6,880 nt of DNA from Chloroflexota bacterium (GTDB taxonomy: Bacteria > Chloroflexota > Limnocylindria > Limnocylindrales > CSP1-4), in assembly GCA_021812735.1 (NCBI GenBank), contig JAKAMV010000566.1:1-6880 (forward strand), in the 5' to 3' direction. Under the pieces are notes generated by a model. The model was not told the origin of the DNA and did no database searches. It was given only the letters and a program-made list of their open reading frames with translations. Below, piece after piece: positions 4,949 to 6,880 of this stretch. The first letter of the stretch is position 1; each line of letters starts with the position of its first letter. Position numbers and translations under genes: made by a program.

Positions 4949-6277
4949 TCAGGAGGCGGCGTTCGCCATCACGCGGCGCGTCGATCGGACCAGGTCTGCC
5001 GCGACGTCCGAGAACGGTGCCGGGAACTTGAGGACGCCGCCGGGCTCGCCGACGAGCTCGATGCGGCCGGCCAGGGGCGACAGGATCAATCGCAGCGCGT
5101 GGGCCGTCGCGAGCGGTTGGCGGACCGTGCGGACGGGATCCACGAAGTGCAGCGCGTCCGAGGCGAGGGCCCACAACGCCGGCTGCCGCTGGCCCGGGCG
5201 TCGCGGACTGAACAGGACGGCAAGCGGCGCCTCCGGACCGCGCGCCAGGAGCGCACGCGCCGAGTCGACCTGGGCGAACGCCTCCGGGCGCGACCAGTCC
5301 GGGGCCACTGTGTCCACCTCGTATCGGCGGCGGGGCATCATGGTGTCCGAGGTGGCGACGAATCGCCCGGCGATCGCGGCGGCCAAGCTGACCTCCGTCT
5401 CGTACTCCTCGGGCAGTGCGGCGACGGTCGTTCCGCGGGACGTCCGCACATGGAGCTCGACCACGGGCGACCGGCGCCGGACTTCCAGGCCCGCCAGCGA
5501 CTCGACCGGCACGACCTCGACGTCCACGCCCCAGTCGGAGAGGTAGCGGTCTGGGTCGGCGTGGTCAACGAGCCAGACGACCTGGCGGTCCGTGATCGCC
5601 AGGAGGGCCGCGCGCCGGTCGAACCGCCGTCGCATGCGGTCGAGGGCCCCGGACACCGCAACCGGCTGGCGCTCGATCGCGTAGAGAAGCCGCTCGTCGG
5701 GATCCAGGAGCCGCTCGAGGCCGCGGAGGTAGCGCGGCGGGAGGCGCCGGACCGAGTACTCGGGCAGGGCGTGCGGGCTCGTGAAGCGCGCCTGCTCGAG
5801 CGACGCGGCGGGAAGCTCCCAGGCACGGCCGCCCGTCACGCGATCCGCCGCCCGCCGCGCTCGGTACCGAAGCCGACCCTCCCGCGCGAGGCGGGCGGCT
5901 TCGTTCCGGTCGTGCCACGGCGCGTCCGCCAGCCCGCTCACCACCCGAACCACGGCCGGGATGGGGTCGGCTGATCCGTCGACGCGCCCCACGAGGATCG
6001 GCCCCCGCTCGTCGAACACGGCGCCGATCCACTCGACCTCGATCCGACAGCCGGCGTACGTCGAGACGGGCACGGCGACCAGCGCGCGGATGCCGCGGCC
6101 CGTTCCGTCGTCCGAGCCGACCAGAGACGCCCGGTCCAGCCCCAGCCAGGGGCTGCGATGACGCGCGCGGCGGGCGACGAGGCCGCGCGTCGCCGGGTCA
6201 GCGTCGAACTCCAGACCCGGCCCGAGCGCTTCGACCACCTCGACCAGGCCACGACCGGGATCGAGCGGTGCGCTCAT
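4949..6277 (-). CDS. Uncharacterised 442-aa protein: degenerate pyrophosphatase-like domain plus two PH-like domains
   Basis: The family is not recognised with certainty. Residues 11-120 read like a worn inorganic pyrophosphatase: VEVVEALGPGLEFDADPATRGLV, RHRSPW, ALVAVPVSTYAGCRIEVEWIGAVFDERGPILVGRV. These follow the order of the soluble PPase fold (VEVVIE..., YEFDPATG..., ...TFPGCLVEARPIGV...). The catalytic SRNKYE, DYGFIP and DGDPLD blocks are absent, so enzyme activity is unlikely. Residues about 182-308 (LLDPDERLLYAIERQP, ALLAITDRQVVWLVDH, VVPVESLAGLEVRRRSPVVELHV) have the strand pattern of a bacterial PH-like domain (LLAITDRRLL-type core). A second, looser copy is seen at 350-440 (WALASDALHFVDPV, ALRLILSPLAGRIELVG, then a C-terminal helix). 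There is no signal peptide or membrane span, so it is probably cytoplasmic. The ATG start overlaps the Nudix stop as ATGA, implying coupled translation. Domain calls are by eye; the coding assignment is secure. Confidence 0.8.
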   Translation of the reverse strand: MSAPLDPGRGLVEVVEALGPGLEFDADPATRGLVARRARHRSPWLGLDRASLVGSDDGTGRGIRALVAVPVSTYAGCRIEVEWIGAVFDERGPILVGRVDGSADPIPAVVRVVSGLADAPWHDRNEAARLAREGRLRYRARRAADRVTGGRAWELPAASLEQARFTSPHALPEYSVRRLPPRYLRGLERLLDPDERLLYAIERQPVAVSGALDRMRRRFDRRAALLAITDRQVVWLVDHADPDRYLSDWGVDVEVVPVESLAGLEVRRRSPVVELHVRTSRGTTVAALPEEYETEVSLAAAIAGRFVATSDTMMPRRRYEVDTVAPDWSRPEAFAQVDSARALLARGPEAPLAVLFSPRRPGQRQPALWALASDALHFVDPVRTVRQPLATAHALRLILSPLAGRIELVGEPGGVLKFPAPFSDVAADLVRSTRRVMANAAS

Positions 6278-6729
6278 CTCGCCACTGGCGGGAGCATGCC
6301 ACTCCGCAGTGCCTCGAACGCGCGCGCCGCGGTCTCCCGGTCCTCCGGGTGTGTCAGCAGCGCGCTCACGCCGGGCTCATCGACGAGCCGCCATTCGCAG
6401 AACAGCGGCTCGAGCGTGACCTCGCCCGCGACGAGCGCGGCGAGGAACCAGTCCACGTGCTTGTGGTGCTGTCGCCTCCCGTGCCGGAAGGTGTACTCCG
6501 TCCAGCCGAGGGCCCCTGACAGCCGGACGTCGATGCCCGCCTCCTCCCGGACCTCGCGAATGGCCGCATGTTCGGCCGTTTCGCCGGTCTCGAGGTGGCC
6601 CTTGGGGAACACCCACTCCTCACGATCGTTGCGCCGCAGGACGAGCACGCGCCCGGCCATGAACACGAGCGCCCCGGCAGAATGGTGCTCGACGGCGCGG
6701 GCCACCTCAGCCCTCGTCGTCCTCGGCAT
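6274..6729 (-). CDS. Nudix hydrolase, Ap4A-hydrolase-like (151 aa)
   Basis: It hydrolyses a nucleoside diphosphate linked to another group, using Mg2+ or Mn2+ held by the Nudix box. The box is complete: G44, E50, R58-E59, E62-E63, G65 and I66 in GHLETGETAEHAAIREVREEAGI (GX5EX7REUXEEXGU). The preceding WVFPKGH is typical of diadenosine-polyphosphate hydrolase and MutT-like members, so dinucleoside polyphosphates are the best guess, but substrate cannot be read from the motif. The length is normal for a stand-alone Nudix protein. The stop overlaps the next gene's ATG (ATGA). The ATG at 6729 lies inside the CBS gene (23-base overlap) with no ribosome binding site. A GTG at 6705-6703, one base after the CBS stop, has an AGGG about 6 bases ahead and would give 143 aa starting just before the conserved HHSAGALVF. 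The shorter form is quite possible. Confidence 0.94.
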   Translation of the reverse strand: MPRTTRAEVARAVEHHSAGALVFMAGRVLVLRRNDREEWVFPKGHLETGETAEHAAIREVREEAGIDVRLSGALGWTEYTFRHGRRQHHKHVDWFLAALVAGEVTLEPLFCEWRLVDEPGVSALLTHPEDRETAARAFEALRSGMLPPVAR

Positions 6730-6880
6730 CGAGGCGCGCGATGTCGGTGAGCGCCCCCGACGCCGCGTGGAGCAGGTCCGCCCGGTCGATCACCCCGAGG
6801 AGTCGGCCGGCCTCGTCCACCACGGGCAGGATCTTGCGGCGGTGGGCGACCATCAACTGCGCCGTCTCGGCGAGGGACGC
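6707..6880 (-). CDS. CBS-domain protein, C-terminal 57 residues (5' end outside window)
   Basis: The minus-strand frame is open from the window edge to a TGA at 6709-6707. It reads ASLAETAQLMVAHRRKILPVVDEAGRLLGVIDRADLLHAA and then a short acidic tail ending DAEDDEG. This is the second half of a CBS domain: the helix, the KILPVVDE strand, then GRLLGVIDRADLL. CBS domains usually come in pairs and bind adenine nucleotides to regulate a partner enzyme or transporter. As the domain here ends the protein, a second CBS or an effector domain should lie upstream, outside the window. Its stop overlaps or nearly abuts the Nudix start, so both probably share one mRNA. A nucleotide-sensing protein beside an Ap4A-type Nudix enzyme is suggestive but unproven. 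Confidence 0.88.
   Translation of the reverse strand, partial: ASLAETAQLMVAHRRKILPVVDEAGRLLGVIDRADLLHAASGALTDIARLDAEDDEG

Noticed and set aside
4939..4956. CCTCC/GGAGG hairpin as a terminator of the PH-like gene
   Set aside because: The stem is only 5 bp with an 8-base loop and no U-run, too weak to call.
4829..5974. Plus-strand reading frame of 381 codons opposite the PH-like protein
   Set aside because: Its product is composition-driven, with no motif. The opposite strand has coherent domain patterns and an ATGA overlap with the Nudix gene.
1..6880. CRISPR arrays, tRNA or rRNA genes, phage genes
   Set aside because: No regularly spaced repeats, tRNA-like cloverleaf, rRNA segments or phage protein motifs were seen on either strand.

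Overview
This is a GC-rich window of about 70% G+C with dense gene packing, frequent GTG starts and 4-base start/stop overlaps. It looks like a high-GC bacterium. A group 3 [NiFe]-hydrogenase, a tandem pair of short MutS-like ATPases and an IS110-family element would fit Chloroflexota or a related Terrabacteria lineage, but the sequence does not prove a taxon.

Layout: (1) Bases 1-491, plus strand: the C-terminal 163 or so residues of a [NiFe]-hydrogenase large subunit, with the terminal DPCxxCxxH motif. Its 5' part lies outside the window. (2) About 537-1860: one IS110-family insertion sequence, probably of the IS1111 subgroup. It has a 347-aa DEDD transposase on the minus strand, subterminal inverted repeats matching at 14 of 15 bases, a short upstream end and a 176-base structured non-coding stretch downstream of the transposase, where a bridge RNA (seekRNA) would be expected. 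(3) 1852-4793, minus strand: two adjacent, translationally coupled MutS-like ATPase genes. The distal one is cut off by the insertion sequence just after Walker B. (4) 4794-4948: the only sizeable gap inside the minus-strand block, probably the leader of the MutS-like pair. (5) 4949-6880, minus strand: a tightly overlapping run consisting of the end of a CBS-domain protein, a Nudix hydrolase, and a 442-aa protein that looks like a catalytically dead pyrophosphatase-like domain followed by two PH-like domains.

How the parts relate: the minus strand reads CBS protein, Nudix hydrolase, pseudo-PPase/PH protein, gap, MutS-like B, MutS-like A, insertion sequence. The first three overlap and are probably cotranscribed. 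The two MutS-like genes overlap by 2 bases and probably make a heterodimer. The hydrogenase runs toward them from the other side, and the insertion sequence sits exactly where the two neighbourhoods meet. The missing tail of MutS-like A is not found on the far side of the element, so this is more than a simple insertion: sequence was lost or rearranged.

The most interesting signals are the candidate bridge RNA region, with short matches to both borders of its own insertion site; the truncated MutS-like partner; the unusual Asn-Glu Walker B shared by both MutS-like proteins; and the pseudo-PPase/PH protein.
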